From Fasciolopsis buskii (taxonomy: Eukaryota; Platyhelminthes; Trematoda; Plagiorchiida; Fasciolidae): a DNA stretch of 64,000 nt. The stretch spans positions 1-64,000 of the forward strand of contig LUCM01005127.1 in the NCBI GenBank assembly GCA_008360955.1, written 5' to 3'. Numbering within the stretch: position 1 is the stretch's first letter; every line of letters begins with the position of its first letter. The position numbers and the translations under genes were made by a program. Positions 35,101 through 48,900 of this stretch are shown piece by piece. Below the pieces are notes generated by a model, which saw only the letters and a list, made by a program, of their open reading frames with translations, searched no databases and was not told the DNA's origin.

Positions 35101-38100
35101 AAGTTTCCTTTTGAATAACAATATCGACCATATTTGACTCGCTAGAGATTGTTCAGATGTATTGGTCTTTGACTTCAGATGGATTGCAGTTTGCAGACCC
35201 GCACACCAAAATGACAGAAAAATTGTTTTTCAGAGTCGCAACTGTTTACTTTGCGTGAATCCTTAGGTATGACTACACATAACCGGTTATCGACTAAGAT
35301 CCCTTGAAAACCGATGAACTCAGCTCTGTCACTGACCCTAAGAGAACAACGCTAGATTTAAACAGCAGTCTAGGAGCTCCATTCATTTGTGGATGAAACG
35401 TCGCCCGAGTATTTGAAGGGGTGACAGCTGAAGCATGAATACGAGCCTCTTGCATATATCACGCATCGAAGGTCATTGTTCGCAGTTTGAACGCCGAGCA
35501 AATCTATTCTTCCATACGGACGGAGCACCTCGGATGCTGAAGTGCATTAGCAGGTGAAAATAATTTTGTGCTTCTCGAATGTTTGCTTACTGAAGACGTG
35601 GGGACAACAAGCACATAAATCCCTTTAGAGACATTGAATTTAAGGCAGCCGACGGAAAACTTCCGTAAATGCTTGAGTGAATCACGAGGAGTGAAAACTT
35701 GTTACCTCTTGCATGAATAGTTGCTTGCTCTGCGGGAGTGTTATTTGCACCCTTTCCAATCGTAGTTTGTCTTGAGCTGTGACTTGGGATGCTGTACTTC
35801 TTGGTCTTCGGGTCCAGTGCAAACTTGTCAATTTGTGGACAAACATATTGTCATAACATTGCCAAACGCTGTCTGGAGGCCAGCAGCTTTGTTCCGTACG
35901 AGCTCGTAATTCATTTACGGTTCACACATCTCTTCAGGGAAAAATTGTCTGATAAGTGGAACTTAAAAAATATTGTTGTCTCTTAGTGTTGGCGGACCAT
36001 ACTTACTGTGTCACAGGACCACCAGCGTATTTGTGTTGAGATAAATAACTTGGCAAGGAATTTACACTACCTCCTGAAAGCTGGGACTGCCTAATAGCTG
36101 ATTTTTGTTCAGCTAGCCTAAGCCTACGTTATTCATGGACTGATACCAATTCCGAAATCTATCTCATTATGGACGAGTTAAAGACGCTCAAGTTGGTCCA
36201 CATCTCTGCCTTGAGTGGCGATTGACTGGTAGCCAACGTTTTGAATTAGCCTAAATAAAAAGTTTCGACTACCAGAATCAACTAAGTTTACCAAGCAGAA
36301 CGTTTTTGTGATACAATAGCCATAGACTCTTTATTCACCGAAAAAAACGTGTTGTTTGCAGTCGTGTTGTAGGAATTTTAGGGTTTTCCTATCGTCACTG
36401 TAATAAATGATTGATACCCACTTTAAAATGTCTGTTGAAAGCTTCAATCAAAGATCAGCGGTGGATACTTATTGTACCTTATGTGACAAGATTAACTGCG
36501 GTTGAATGACGGAGTCGAAAATGTCAATCGCAAAATTTTGGGCTGGCTCCTTATAACATATTGAATTACTACGAGCATTTGGGATCCGTGGTTAACGTTT
36601 AAAGCCTTTATCTTGATGAAGCCCACTGCATAGTAATCATCTTTATAAAGGTAAGTCTCTGTGAACAATGGTCTGCATCTGTGCAAAACTATGATAAAAT
36701 GGATGCAAGCCGCCCGGGTTTTTATCTTGCAATCTTCCGTTTCTGGTTTGATTCCCACTTTTGGCACGATGAATACGTTCTGCCGGTGACTCTTAACTGC
36801 ATGGAAACAGCCGATTCACGCGCGCGTTTCACATTTCTATTGCACATGTAATCACTTCGTGGACAATGTAAAATTAGTAATAATTATTTGATGGCCGGCC
36901 ACGGTCACTTTCTCAGCGTAGTAGCGTTCGAACTAAATGCTCACGGGTTCGACCTCCTCACATCGTTTGTCACTTATTCATTCAATAGATTGCTAAGGGC
37001 AGTGACATTCTCAATTTATTCAGCCCCAATAAACAAAAAAAAGGATAAGAATATTGTCAACAACATCATTATCAATATTGTTGTAAATAATGACTCTGCT
37101 TCAGCTTTTGATGTTGTTGCTGTTGGGAATTATCGCCAAATATTTGGAAATGGACTACAAAGAGAACAGCAAAAAAAAGAAAGTGTTCTGATTCATTAGT
37201 ATGTTGATGGCTGCTGAACAGAACGCAGAACAACTTGTTCCGGAAAATAGCTGCAAATGTGTCCCCGAGTCATTTTATTTCCGATTGGTTCATCCGGATC
37301 ATTAAAATCGAAAAATGCGCACTCCTACATAGAGCGCTTCAAGGAATAAATCTAACCAACCAATGGGGATTAAAAGAGGTAGAAAAATGAAAACCCAAAA
37401 CTGCCGCTACCTTCTGATTCTATTTCACACGAATGAGTTTAACGATTGTCCAGCAAGTGATTGTGATGTTTACTCACACTCTGGCACAATGGGACACGTT
37501 TGACCTTTACCAAGAAAAGCTAGCGATCAAAAATTTGCCACGAACCGTAGATCGTGTGTACAAAAGCTCAAACTTTTGATGAAAAGTGTTTGGAATTGAA
37601 TGCGCGCGAATCATAAAGCCCAAAATTAGGTCATTGTCACTGTACGGTTAGAACAGCCTGCCGTAACCGGTGAAAACCGACTATTAGATGGTTGGAATTT
37701 GTGTTCCCTGTGTTGTTTAGATAGCATGTGCACCTTGATTGCACAACCATTCCTGGACATATGCAGAATTTGTGCACCAAGCTCGGCAAGATAGTTATCC
37801 AGCATGCAAATTTGGCGCCGTTAGGGGATGACAAAATCGACTGATCTGTTACAAGTGTAGATGTAAATGGCAGTGGTAAACTGTTCCAGTCGGATTAAAA
37901 AGACTCAGCTTTATGTGATATGAAAAGTTGCCTGGGAGCCACGGGTTTCTGACCAGCCCAAGCAGTAAATAATTTTGATTAGAAATGGATAACATGTAAA
38001 CCAAATACTTCAGTATCTGTAGTTAGTTGATCCCTCAGTTCTGAAAAACAAGTCGTCTCATTGAAAAGTCAGTTAAATAAATGTAATTAGATAATAAAAA

Positions 38101-38660
38101 GATCTTGGGGGTATTCGAAAGCTTTGCATGAACACGCCAATTATGCCGTATAAAATTCATCCTTCCCGTAATACACAGTTCCTTACCAGCCACTTTGTTA
38201 AGGGACTGGATGTGTGATAAAAACAAAATTGTACTTAGAAAGTCTTAGTCCTTTTTCCTCTCTCTTTGTCTTAGTTGAGCAGAACATAACCCAGTAGAGG
38301 AAATCAACTTTTCAAAGAGCTTCTCTGTTGTAAGCAAACGTGACATGACAAGCGTAGGAGAAAGTTTACACTGGATTTTACCTATTAGTCTAAATCAAGT
38401 GCGGTCTTTAGTACCAGGACTAAAGATGCAATTATAAACACCTAAAAACGTCCACAGACTGACGGTCTAACATTTTTTATCTTAAAGCCCAAACGCGAAG
38501 GATACGAGTTTCGGTGTAGTCACAAGACCAGTCAATTTTCTTTTCCATGGTTCATCTTGTAAAATTTTGTCCATTGTGTTACTCTGAATCAAATAGCAAT
38601 GGGGTCACCATATGTTGGTTGATTTATGCTCGTTACAAAGTTACCCTTGAACGTATCGTT
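35101..38660. other. AT-rich stretch, unassigned frames, one hairpin
   Basis: Frames of 60-103 codons are not recognisable: 35789-35986 and 36888-37199 on plus; 36492-36767, 37637-37834 and 38035-38226 on minus. A hairpin with an 11-bp perfect stem lies at 37058-37119. A tRNA-like B-box resemblance near 36740 lacks a matching A box. Confidence 0.25.
37058..37119. repeat. inverted repeat, 11-bp perfect stem
   Basis: CAACAACATCA (37058-37068) pairs exactly with TGATGTTGTTG (37109-37119) around a 40-base loop. Confidence 0.7.
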
Positions 38661-38664
38661 TTCA

Positions 38665-38937
38665 TACCAGTTTTGCATAGGTCCAACTGAAACAATACCC
38701 CTTAGGGCATGTTGAGATACGGTGAGAATTATCAGGTATATTTGGTCTCAAGTGCACGATGTATTGCACACGAAGGCAAGCACAATTTACTCCTCCAGCC
38801 TCTACCAACGGATCGGAACGGAATGATTGAAAAATTGGCGGAGAAATATTTGAAAAGAAATAGGAATTAAGCAGAACAGGCGCAAACAAACCTTTAGTGT
38901 TACATTGTCCGATAATGCACTCGAGGAATGATGCCAA
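38665..38937 (-). CDS. candidate Cys-containing exon
   Basis: The minus frame ends at AAACTG|GTATGA, a plausible donor near 38671. Upstream is a long pyrimidine tract and an AG near 38810. From there the product would read 'EAGGVNCACLRVQYIVHLRP', then 'ISTCPKGYCFSWTYAKL'. The CxC then C-x4-CF spacing is loosely like extracellular cysteine-rich modules (three-finger or activin-receptor type), but too few cysteines are visible to claim one. No partner exon was found. Confidence 0.25.
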
Positions 38938-38939
38938 TT

Positions 38940-41046
38940 TTAGATGTTCATAATATGTTTATCTGCTCTGTTCATGATAATGACGGTTTGAACACGACTG
39001 CAAATATTAAATGAACAGTCAGTGTTTGTGCGGGAGTTTAGACGGGTGTAAATAATTACCATTTCGGTCAGCTTCAAACTTCACTGGCCAAATCATGCCG
39101 AAACGACACAAAGGGAACATTTATTGGCGTGGAAATGGATTAAATAACTGAATAAATACATTGTAAACATTGCTATGCCGATCGCATTGTTTCTTCACGG
39201 GGATCGGCACTTAACGACGTAGCAGGAAACATTTTGTCCCGGTATCCATGCTTAAAGCATATAAAACTACCGCCGCCTTCTAGGACATCACTTTTCCCGT
39301 CCACCTTGTCCATAAGGATGGAAAAGCTAACAAATACCTAGTAGCAATATATATTAACATGTATGCACGTGTATTGAAAATGTATTCTGCTCCGATCGTG
39401 GAATTTTATAAAGTAAAATTTTGCACCACAATTTAATGGTTTTGTATTCTACCTGTATCTTGGTTTCTGTCTTCTCCTGTACTGTTGTCCGTACCAGTTA
39501 AGCAGTAGAGCGAATGGTGAAATTACAACTGATTGTCAACTGAGAAAAAACACCGCTACCAAACATGTCCAACTGTTATACACTTCAACCATAAGTGATG
39601 GTACAAGTTCAAAGAAAATCCGTCGGTCGCGCCGTATTCTGCACAATCTTCCATACGACTGGGACATTAGCTTATCCATATCGGAACAAACTGGACAAAC
39701 GGATAGTTTATAGCACTTCCTGTTAACGCCATTTTCTTACTCACCAGAGCAAGACTGCAAAGCAAACTGACTTCCCACCCAAAGGACACCGGTCATTACA
39801 ATTTTTAGGCCACATTACATCAGGAAAGTTTGCATCATAATTCCACTGGCCACGTTTTTTCTAATTGTATCTCAAGTGTGCGCAAAATCCACGTAATAAT
39901 TTTGACATAGCTAATCCTTGTCAGATGAGCCCAGGAATGACGAGTCGAGAAACAACGGGTGCATATTATCCGACAGAGTATTAGTTTTCATGTAAAATGA
40001 AAAGAGGAAACAAATATGTTAACAAACGATACAAAAACTTGAAGGAACTTGGTTGACTAAGTCCAACCTAACAGAGGAATTTTTCAAAACTTCCAGCCCA
40101 GTAAGTTTCAATCTTCTAAGACGGAAAACGGAGAACAATTTGTTTAATGAGCTCACCGAGAAGTTGGAAAGCATCCAGAACTGCAGAGCAGCAAAATTCA
40201 TTCTGCATCATTTAACGGTTGCTTAGGACATTCAATGTGGCTAAACAGTAAATCGTAAGAATAGTTTTTGAGAAAACGGGGTAGCAAATTTTTGGATTAC
40301 GTTTTTAATGATTTTTACTTTACAACTGAGTACCTTCGGTAGATATTTTTACGCTCTTCAACAATTTGTTACACAGTATCGATTTGTTAAACAGAAAGTG
40401 ACCAACATCCTTGTCTAACCTCTTCACATTCCCAGATCTACTTCAACTAGCACACACGAGGTAACGAAGGATCCAGCCTTCCAAATGATCCGACTAAGTT
40501 TATCGAGAAACAGCGGAACCTGATGAATTAGTTCGCCTGTGATTATTGTAATCATACCAATAAATAACGCGAAGTATGATTTACAGTTGCAATTCTACCA
40601 GCCAAAACTTGCTTTCTGTTTTGTGACAATTTGGGGAGACGCGGTCCATATCCATGACCCAAATAGGTAGGGACTTCGGGAGATTATGGTAGAGCGTGCA
40701 AACAGCATTTCCGTTGCCCGATAAGTTTAACCGAGATCTGTGTAATCCATCATAATATACATATATATATATTTATATGACAAAGAACAGGTTTTGCCAT
40801 TATAAATTTAGCCTAGCCTCCCCTCTCGTTTATTGTAATCTTCATTTGGTGTTATGTATTGGCATAATTATGAACAATTATATACAAACTTAAAGCAGAA
40901 CCAAATGTATTCCTTACTGTATCAAAAAACGACGCATAATGCGATGGCATTTCAAGACATTCAAATGCGAAAAGTAGCATGATCGGGAATGCTCTTGATG
41001 AGCCGACTTTCAATTATTTCGGAAAACCTTTCTTAAAGGAGGTTTT
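38940..41046. other. AT-rich stretch, short TA repeat, no supported gene
   Basis: A TA-rich microsatellite lies at about 40754-40778. The minus frame 40019-40201 is unassigned. The plus frame 40979-41206 runs through a Penelope-like terminal repeat and is not a gene. Confidence 0.35.
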
Positions 41047-41124
41047 TAATTGCAAATCTGCCTTAAAAAATACCCAAGGTAACCAAAACGTCGGCTCGTT
41101 ACAAACATTTCTTATCACGCTGTT
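41047..41124 (+). repeat. Penelope-like terminal repeat, diverged copy
   Basis: 'AATTGCAAATCTGCCTTAAA', 'TACCCAAGGTAACCAAAACG', 'TCGGCTCGTTACAAACATTT' and 'CTTATCACGCTGTT' line up with 50816-50892. A TACC..GGTA stem is retained in shortened form. Confidence 0.6.
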
Positions 41125-44100
41125 CTTCTCGAATACAGATGAGCTTGTCGCAGCAATCATTTTCTTTCCAGTGCAAATATCTGTTAGCACTATAACTAAC
41201 CGTTAAGGAAAATTGAATAAAGATGTATAGCTTGCAGACTTTCCATGAAGTGAGCGGAGGGAATTCGACCCACCCCGGAAGCCACATCTGCCACAGTTGA
41301 ACTGTAAAGGTCACGACCCTGGAGTAGTAATTACTTCAGTGAGTATGCGGTGAAAGGTCCCCACGATTCCAGTAATACATGACAGCCTAACCATTAATCC
41401 TGTGGGAAAATGACGGAAGTGACCGTTTTAGTGACTTTAACCGGATTGCTTAATGTTGTTTTACAAGAAAAGTGGTTTCACCACAACCAACTTTCTCACG
41501 AATAGTGCTCGTTCGACGGACCTGATTTCGCGGTTTGTAGAACCTGCCATGTAGGTATGCGGGATATGACCAGTTTGATCCAAACCGAGGGTTGAAAACT
41601 AAACGCAGGTGGATTTGTGTTTGCCCACAATATCGGGCTTCTCACCTCCACTAGCTACTTTCTACGGTAAGCATACAAAACATTTTTCGTCTGCGCAAAT
41701 ACGATTCTAAGAGGTTAGTTTGTTATTAAATATCAAACAAGTATGATATCACGGCCTGCACTTTGGTCCAAACGAAAACGTGATAGAGTAACAGTCATGT
41801 AAAAGAGTCAGATTAACGTGCAGCACAGCAGCTAGACAGAAAGACCAAAATCGATAGTGCGAAATAAACGATCTTCCTCTAACAGTGCTTCAGCAACCTT
41901 TGTTTTCTAACGACCAAGTAGCCAAACTGTGTAGATTATTTCCGAAACCTTGGTCGTACTCAGGCTACCTGCAAAGAAATCATCTGCCATTGAGGGTCAA
42001 TTGCTTAGTGTCAGCAGCCTGTGGCCGTGCAAATCAGTGACGGATAGACGCAATATCAAGTAGTGAAGTTCAACAAATCATTGTCACCCTATACTATAAT
42101 GCTACTATAGTATAGTGCAGGAACCTGTGAATACTTATCCACTCATGCTAATGAGTACCTCTAAGCTAGAGGTTGCTTCAAAATGGAACAGACAGAAGAA
42201 AACCACAAGAGATTTGAAAGGATTAAATGGCATCACTTGGTAGATATTTGACCAGCTTTGCCGAGGGAGCAGGAAAGTTGACATGCACACTCGAAAACTG
42301 GGCACCATAGAATTAGTGCTTAACCTTCAGTCCCAGGTCAAACAATTAGACTGGTTTTCGAAATGTCACCCAGTGTATCTGCATTTATTTGAACACTGTC
42401 CTCCTGCAGCTGTTAAAACACGTGACCTAATCGTTATTTGTTGTTTCCTACGTAAAAGCCTCACTTCCTACTGAAATCAAATGTTATCGTGCTGGTTATC
42501 ATACCTGACCCTCCGGGATGGTACAGGCGGTACAGGCATTCTTGTGCATTTTTGATACACAACCGGCATATGCATTTGACTTCGTTATTGCAAAGGACAA
42601 TGAGTATTTTAGAAACCGAGAATATATGCACCAGTTCTTGTTTTAAAGCCCCGATTACAGGTGTTTCTTCCAAACGGAATTGGACTAACAAAACCCGCCT
42701 TATGGGAGTACTGTGCACCACACAAGTTTCATGCATTGCAAACTGAACACAGGCAAATGTACTCGTTGGTCGTTATCATGAATGGTTAATAGAAAATTCT
42801 TATATTTGGGTATAAACCTCCACACTTTAAGCTGGTGAGGAATGTCGCGGTTCTGGATCGTGTGTATGGTAGCAAAATAATTTTATCCTCTTAAAAAGTG
42901 CAGAGTGAAACATTTTGGTCACTTTGGTATTTTTGTTGGTCTGTTTCATTGGAAATCCATAGGAAACAAAAGTGCTATTGGTCTTGTGGATTCAATAAAA
43001 GCTTCACTGGTTAGTCGATCTTAGCCGAAAAACGAGTGATTATTCTGTTCTCCAACTAAGCGTCATCTTAACGATATGTAAAATCTCCGGGTGAGTTGGA
43101 TCAGTCAAACGGTTTTACGGAATAAATAAGATATGACGTTGATGATTTCCTGGCGCACTATGCATTGGTCGGTGTGCACTGTGAGCTGTTATCGAACTAG
43201 CAACCTGTTGCTCATGGAGAAGATGTTCCACTAATGAGTCTTCCAATGCTAATTTTCCATTATCCATCGAGTGTTGTGCAAACCAATCACTGGATGTACA
43301 GTGCCCCAAAACGTTTTTCATTTCTGCGTCATCTCAAAAACCGGATGACTGCAGATTAATGGCAGCCGTCCTGATCGTATTAATATTGTCACAACAGTGC
43401 TATTAAAATAATAATATTAATTACTTTCATATAGTTCTTCATACTGATCACAAAGTAACCTGATGGTGCAAAACAGTACTTTTCATCTTGGGGAGATTTT
43501 TGTTTGTGCCATGATATTCAGGTAACCTTGCTGAGTACGTTCTTTAGCCAGATACTTTTTTCCGAACCCATAGTGGCTCCAAATTAATCCACTAATTCAA
43601 GAATCCTTCAAAGATGACATCTTTCCAGGTAACCAAGCATCCCCGGTCAAATAAATTGCCTAAATTTTCCAGTAACACATTAAATGACATATTACTCACA
43701 TCTGAGGAGCCTCGACCATATAAACGTTATTCAATAAGATCACACATAGAAAATTCGACTCATTTTTTCAAATAGTTATTTACTCCAGAAATACGTTTGG
43801 TGCGCATTCATTGAATGACAAAGTAAGATAATTTGCAATGCTCAGAAAATTAGCTGAAGATCAGGATTAGCTGTAGAAATTTCTCATTTCTGGACAATAA
43901 TGAACGTCTCAATGCCGACTTGCTTCGGTTCCATTGTCAGTGATCAGTTGTGAAACTCGAATGACATGACACGGAGCGATACAATCTGTTGTTCGCTGGA
44001 GAGTGAACAAATGGAACGTTATTGGATCAGCTAGTGAAGGAATGGATGGGTACTTTAAAAAAACCAGCAGTTGTGTTGCAAGACACAAATGCACAGAGGC

Positions 44101-45245
44101 GAGACAGATTTGTTATGCAACTGAATGAATTTCACGAATGACAAGTAGTCGCTGCCTCCAAACTCATTGTTTTCTACCTCGTTAGTGACAACACAAATGC
44201 AGTCCTAACATTGGTTTTCTTTGACTTTTCGGACAGCTAACTCTGCAACTGATCATACATTGTATCAACTTCCTCTATGCCCAGATTTCACGTGTAACCT
44301 TTTTCGCTTGAGTTGGTGGTCGAACTTCGAGAATGCAATTGTCTGCCTTCTGTCACAAATAGTTGGGTGATTTATTAGCGAACACTTGAATATCTCATTC
44401 AGAACCCATACGGTTTGGTATGCCGAGTATTCGTGTATTGCTTGTGAAATATGTTTAAATAAAAAAAGATATATGTTTCAGACCTATCTTTTGGAAGAGA
44501 ACGCAACACTGATTGTGGAGATTTGGTTGTCTTCGTAAATCGGATGGTATTTGTTTTACTCATCGACGTTTGCTGAGGTATAATTGCAAAAGTGCTTCGG
44601 TTAAATAGTGAAAAATTCTATCTAGAGTCAAGAACTTAGGCTTTATATTGAACACAGGTTGACAACTTGTATTGAACAATGCAGATTCCTCTGGAATTCT
44701 TTCGCGTGCCCAGAAGCAAGGAACAGCAAGCTAAACAAAACAATGGTCCCTGTGTTAAGCGGATAGATTTGCTCTGGCTACTAAACTGTTACCTTTTGTT
44801 TCCGCTTCGAAGTAGTATCATCCTGACAGCATGATCCCCGCTTAATGTTTTGGAAAAATACGAGAAGATACCCAACTTGATGCATCATACGACTCTTCGT
44901 ACTACCTCAATATTATAGTGTAGTGTGATCGCATATTGCCAGCATTTAATTAGCAAACATGAGCATCTGCGAATATTTGTTTGACAAATCGCGGCCTCAT
45001 ACGTGATTAGCCCACCATGGTTGGGTTCCTGAAGTACTCCATCAGCCGGTCCATTACGAACTGGAGACTAATCAAGAAATGTCCTGAGAGAACAAGAGGT
45101 GTGATTACGAAATTCTTTTGTCTACATTCCAACCCTAGGTCACGCAAAATTGCTGAGTCTGTTTTTTGTAAACCAGGTGGGTCAGTAAACTGTTACCAGA
45201 ATAGTGTAGAAGTATCGACTAAATGGGTTGTTGTACATAATAGGG
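41125..45245. other. AT-rich stretch, one perfect hairpin, no supported gene
   Basis: Open frames at 42283-42474 and 42489-42746 (plus), 42461-42736 and 43115-43321 (minus), and 45017-45268 (plus) have no recognisable domain. A perfect 10-bp hairpin lies at 42089-42115. Confidence 0.3.
42089..42115. repeat. perfect short palindrome (10-bp stem, 7-base loop)
   Basis: CTATACTATA, loop ATGCTAC, TATAGTATAG. It could extrude as a cruciform or be the core of a small foldback element. No target-site duplication was seen. Confidence 0.85.
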
Positions 45246-45247
45246 TA

Positions 45248-45476
45248 CTATATCGGGACGCAGGCTGATTGTGGTTTTGTGGTCATGCTGATAGAATTGT
45301 TCAGGTTTGCGTCTTGATGTATTAGTTGACTTCTTTTCGTATAATGCATGAACTGCATAAACCAGTCGCATTCAATGCCATTAAGAAGATTGCACATCTG
45401 GTTTGCATTTGTTTCCCAGAACCAGAAAGTTTTTTTACAATTCACCAACTGTTGATAACCGATAGTTTAATCGGTT
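45248..45476 (-). CDS. candidate exon, unassigned
   Basis: The minus frame is open upstream of its ATG to a TTATCAACAG acceptor-like site near 45458. It contains 'KTFWFWETNANQMCNLLNGI' and ends in a stop at the 3' end, as a terminal exon would. The plus strand (45326-45532) is also open, which weakens the case. The family is not recognised. Confidence 0.18.
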
Positions 45477-45666
45477 TCTTCGGCAATCAAGCTGTCGACT
45501 GCAGATTGTACAGTTTGACTGCATCCGACTGAACAGCTGTTAACGACTCATTGTTTCAAACTGTTGAACGGGGCTTGACATTCGAGTGCGTTATACCTTC
45601 AGTCAGTTTTCCAATTGTTTATTACCAGATTTGGGTTTATTTTGTTGGACAGCTGGTCACAAATAG

Positions 45667-45903
45667 TCAGTTCACAGCCGTTTTCGGACGAATTTGCATC
45701 AAAGATAGGTTATGCCTTGTTATTAACTGATTGCTCACTGTCACAATTTTGACAACTACCTTTTGCAGAAAGTTTTCTTTCCAGTGCCGTTTTGAATTAA
45801 AACTGCAGTCATTTGTCTGAGAAAGACTATCCCACTGATTTTTACAAGCAAAACACCCAATTTCACTTTTTTTTCTAAGCTTTCCTAACCTTGTCAATGC
45901 CAA
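45667..45903 (-). CDS. candidate exon, unassigned Cys-containing
   Basis: The minus frame includes 'EIGCFACKNQWDSLSQTNDC' and could splice at CAAAAG|GTAGTT near 45760. CxxC followed by a later Cys is compatible with the start of a three-finger (Ly-6-like) module, but only three cysteines are visible, so this is speculative. The upstream acceptor is weak and no signal-peptide exon was found nearby. Confidence 0.2.
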   Translation of the reverse strand: MALTRLGKLRKKSEIGCFACKNQWDSLSQTNDCSFNSKRHWKENFLQKVVVKIVTVSNQLITRHNLSLMQIRPKTAVN

Positions 45904-45904
45904 A

Positions 45905-48900
45905 TCGGTTTTATTTGGCTGCTAGTGCTCAAAGGAAGATGATACAAAATAACCCAAACAATCATACCTATTTGCTTTTTTCCGATCCACATGATGGGGT
46001 CTCGACAGCTTTCCACAACTGATGTAACGAGCCCTCTCGGTTGCGGTAGATTTGAGCATCGGGTTATTTCATCTTACATGATGGGCTCAGAAACAGTTCC
46101 TTCGCACCAAATCCCTCTGACCCGCTATTCACTTATCCAAGAAAGAATAGTTAAGCTAATGACACCCACTTTTCCAATGCCGAGTTAGATCTGGATCGTA
46201 TGCTTGGACCTTTTGTTTCTCTTCAAACTATTAACTCATTCACTTTGTCCAACCAATGTGCTTCTTTATTCCCGACGGTATAAGTCATATTTATTGTGAT
46301 GTGACGGTACGTTTATGAATCACTGAAATTGAGTTTGCCATTTGATGTGGTTCTCGATTCGCACTGCGGAACTTTTTGCGCATTTGGCGCTTAGTTTCCT
46401 TATCGTTGGCGCCGGAAAGTGTGACTTGGTGATTGGGCGAAATCCATTAAACAGGGCGTTACTGATGGCTATCTTGAACTGAATTCCGGATAACGCATTT
46501 CTAAGCACCAGAAAAGAACCAAGTAAAACGTAGAAGGTAGGGCGAAGTTATTGAACCTAGACAAATGGATGTGCGGTGAATTTGTTCAGTTAACCTTTAT
46601 TTCATTTCAGTCTTGTAAATGTGGCTCAGGAAACGACCCTTCGTTTTAATCACCGGCGTGGTCTCTGAAATAAGTAAACGAAATGTTAACCAAACACGGT
46701 TTGCAAATAGTCATCGCTGAGGTGTCTGGGTAAAAATTCTTCACTTTAAGACAAACGGATGATTTACCACGGTGCTCAAAAGAGTACTGTTTGGTGCAAT
46801 AAAAAGACTAGATTACAAAAAATCTTGGGACGAACATCAGCTTTTTCGTAGAAAATTCGGGTCATCACTTCATGTTACACTCAATGTACAGAAGCTGGAA
46901 ATAAATGTGAATTGAGATGTGCCGAAATCTAGAAAAATATAATCATTCTGATAAAGTACTTTAGGAAACCCATGCATTTGTATACGTCAAATACCAAACA
47001 ATAGGCTCTAGAAAGTCGGTGCATTGCACTGAGGTCTACCTATGAAGTTACTGGTGTAGTTGAAGTGCACTGAATTGGCCATCGCGAGTTGTGTGCGTTG
47101 AGGTTGACTAATCGAGAGTGATTTGTTTATCTTTCTTGCTGTTATGATGTTCACATAATTCACCCCATTTATTACGTATTGGTTTACGACTAGGTTTGAC
47201 CACATCCCCTATTCTTGGTGTTTACGCCATTTGACCACTTGCTTACACCGTTTGATTACCCTAGTGCTAACGCTCTAAGTTTTGCACTCACAAGTGCCGT
47301 CGAACAGATTACAATCGATGAGCACTTGCTGCTTACCAGGAATAGAACTTCCATCAATAAATTTGTACAAATGTCCATAATAATAATTCAACCAGAAGTT
47401 AACTTCGACGTGAAATTTCACTCGGACGTTTGCTTACCAACGATGCTCTTTCTGTGAGATTTTCCATGAAACTTACTTAGATCAAACTGGCGAAAACAAA
47501 CTACTTCAAAATTTTACCAGTAACTTTAGGACTTCCGGTCAGAAAAGAGTTTTGAGCTATTTCTTCTCCGCTGGAATGACCAAATGATTCGACAACTTGC
47601 CATATTGAAGCACCAAGTCTAATAAGCACAAAACACTATTGCTACCAGGTTTTGATAGAAACACGCATACAGCAACCTTCGTGTTTCTAATTAGTTAGAA
47701 CTCTATCGACAAACGATAAATTCGGTTATTTTTCCCCATGAACTACGCAATTTACTCCGATAAGCTTGACCGTCCTTATCAAAGCCAACCCAACTAGTAT
47801 ACAGTTACGCTACCCGGAATCTCAAACTGGGATAGGACAAAGTCCGAGTTTCGTCAACTTCTTAATTTGTCATTGCGAAAACGATAGACAGTAACAACAA
47901 ACAACAACAAAAGTATTTTATTTTAAAGAATGAATATAGTTCAATCTAGAGTCTTTAGTTTTACTGGCTGCGGTCAAGCGAATAAGGTGGTTATCTTACA
48001 TTATAACCAAGGATTCGCAACTTATTCAGTCGCTTTTTGCACATCCTAGTGTCCAGAAAAATGGTAGAAAATCATCCTAAATTTTCCATCGGAAAATCAA
48101 ACCACATATTGACTACATTTCAATGTGCACATATTTTGATGTCTCACATATTTTCGTACCTTAAACTAACTTTACGAACACCTTTGATTCGATCCTACTG
48201 TGCACAGGGTGATGTTAATACTGGTTATCAGTCAGAAGAATAAAACAACGACAAATCCGTGTTGAAAATAACCAGAATTGAGCCAGAATTCGCATCACGG
48301 TAAAATGCAACAGCGAACTACCGACGGAATCTTGATCCGCGATTGACATTCAGCAGTATTCAATGACTAAAATATTGTGGTAGACAGACACACATACATA
48401 GTCGTCCAAAAGATGTGGTTGTATGAGCCACGAACCACGTGTCTCTTACCTCTATTTTAAACAAAATCCGATTTCGGAAACATGACAACAGTCGGGAACG
48501 GAAATGGTAACTAATAGAAACATTTCCGGTTGCCGTAAGTACCGAAAATAAAAACTTGCGGTTTTGGCACCAAAGGGTTCAGAAATTTTAGAATATGGGT
48601 CAAGTGAGTCGGTGATATTATCAGTAAAACAAATGATTGGTTTTAGTACCTGTTGCCGATGGAAGCGAGAACTTAAAACAAAATATTAGTCCAGTTGTTT
48701 GAAAGAGTTATTTTCCCAACAAGCAAAGATCAAAGTAGATCAAAAATTGGTTACCTTAAAGTAAACAAAGACCAATTGGTTCGTTAAACGTTTGTCCAGG
48801 CACTGGAAAACCTGCTTTCGCATTCGTTGCACTGCACGCATCGTACACTCTGTGGAATGTTCTTCCAAAACTTCTTAAATCGTCTATTTCCCAAACAAAC

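Noticed and set aside
38662..38937. Activin/TGF-beta receptor ectodomain exon
   Set aside because: The CxC...C..CF spacing is suggestive, but too few cysteines are present and no kinase or transmembrane exon was found.
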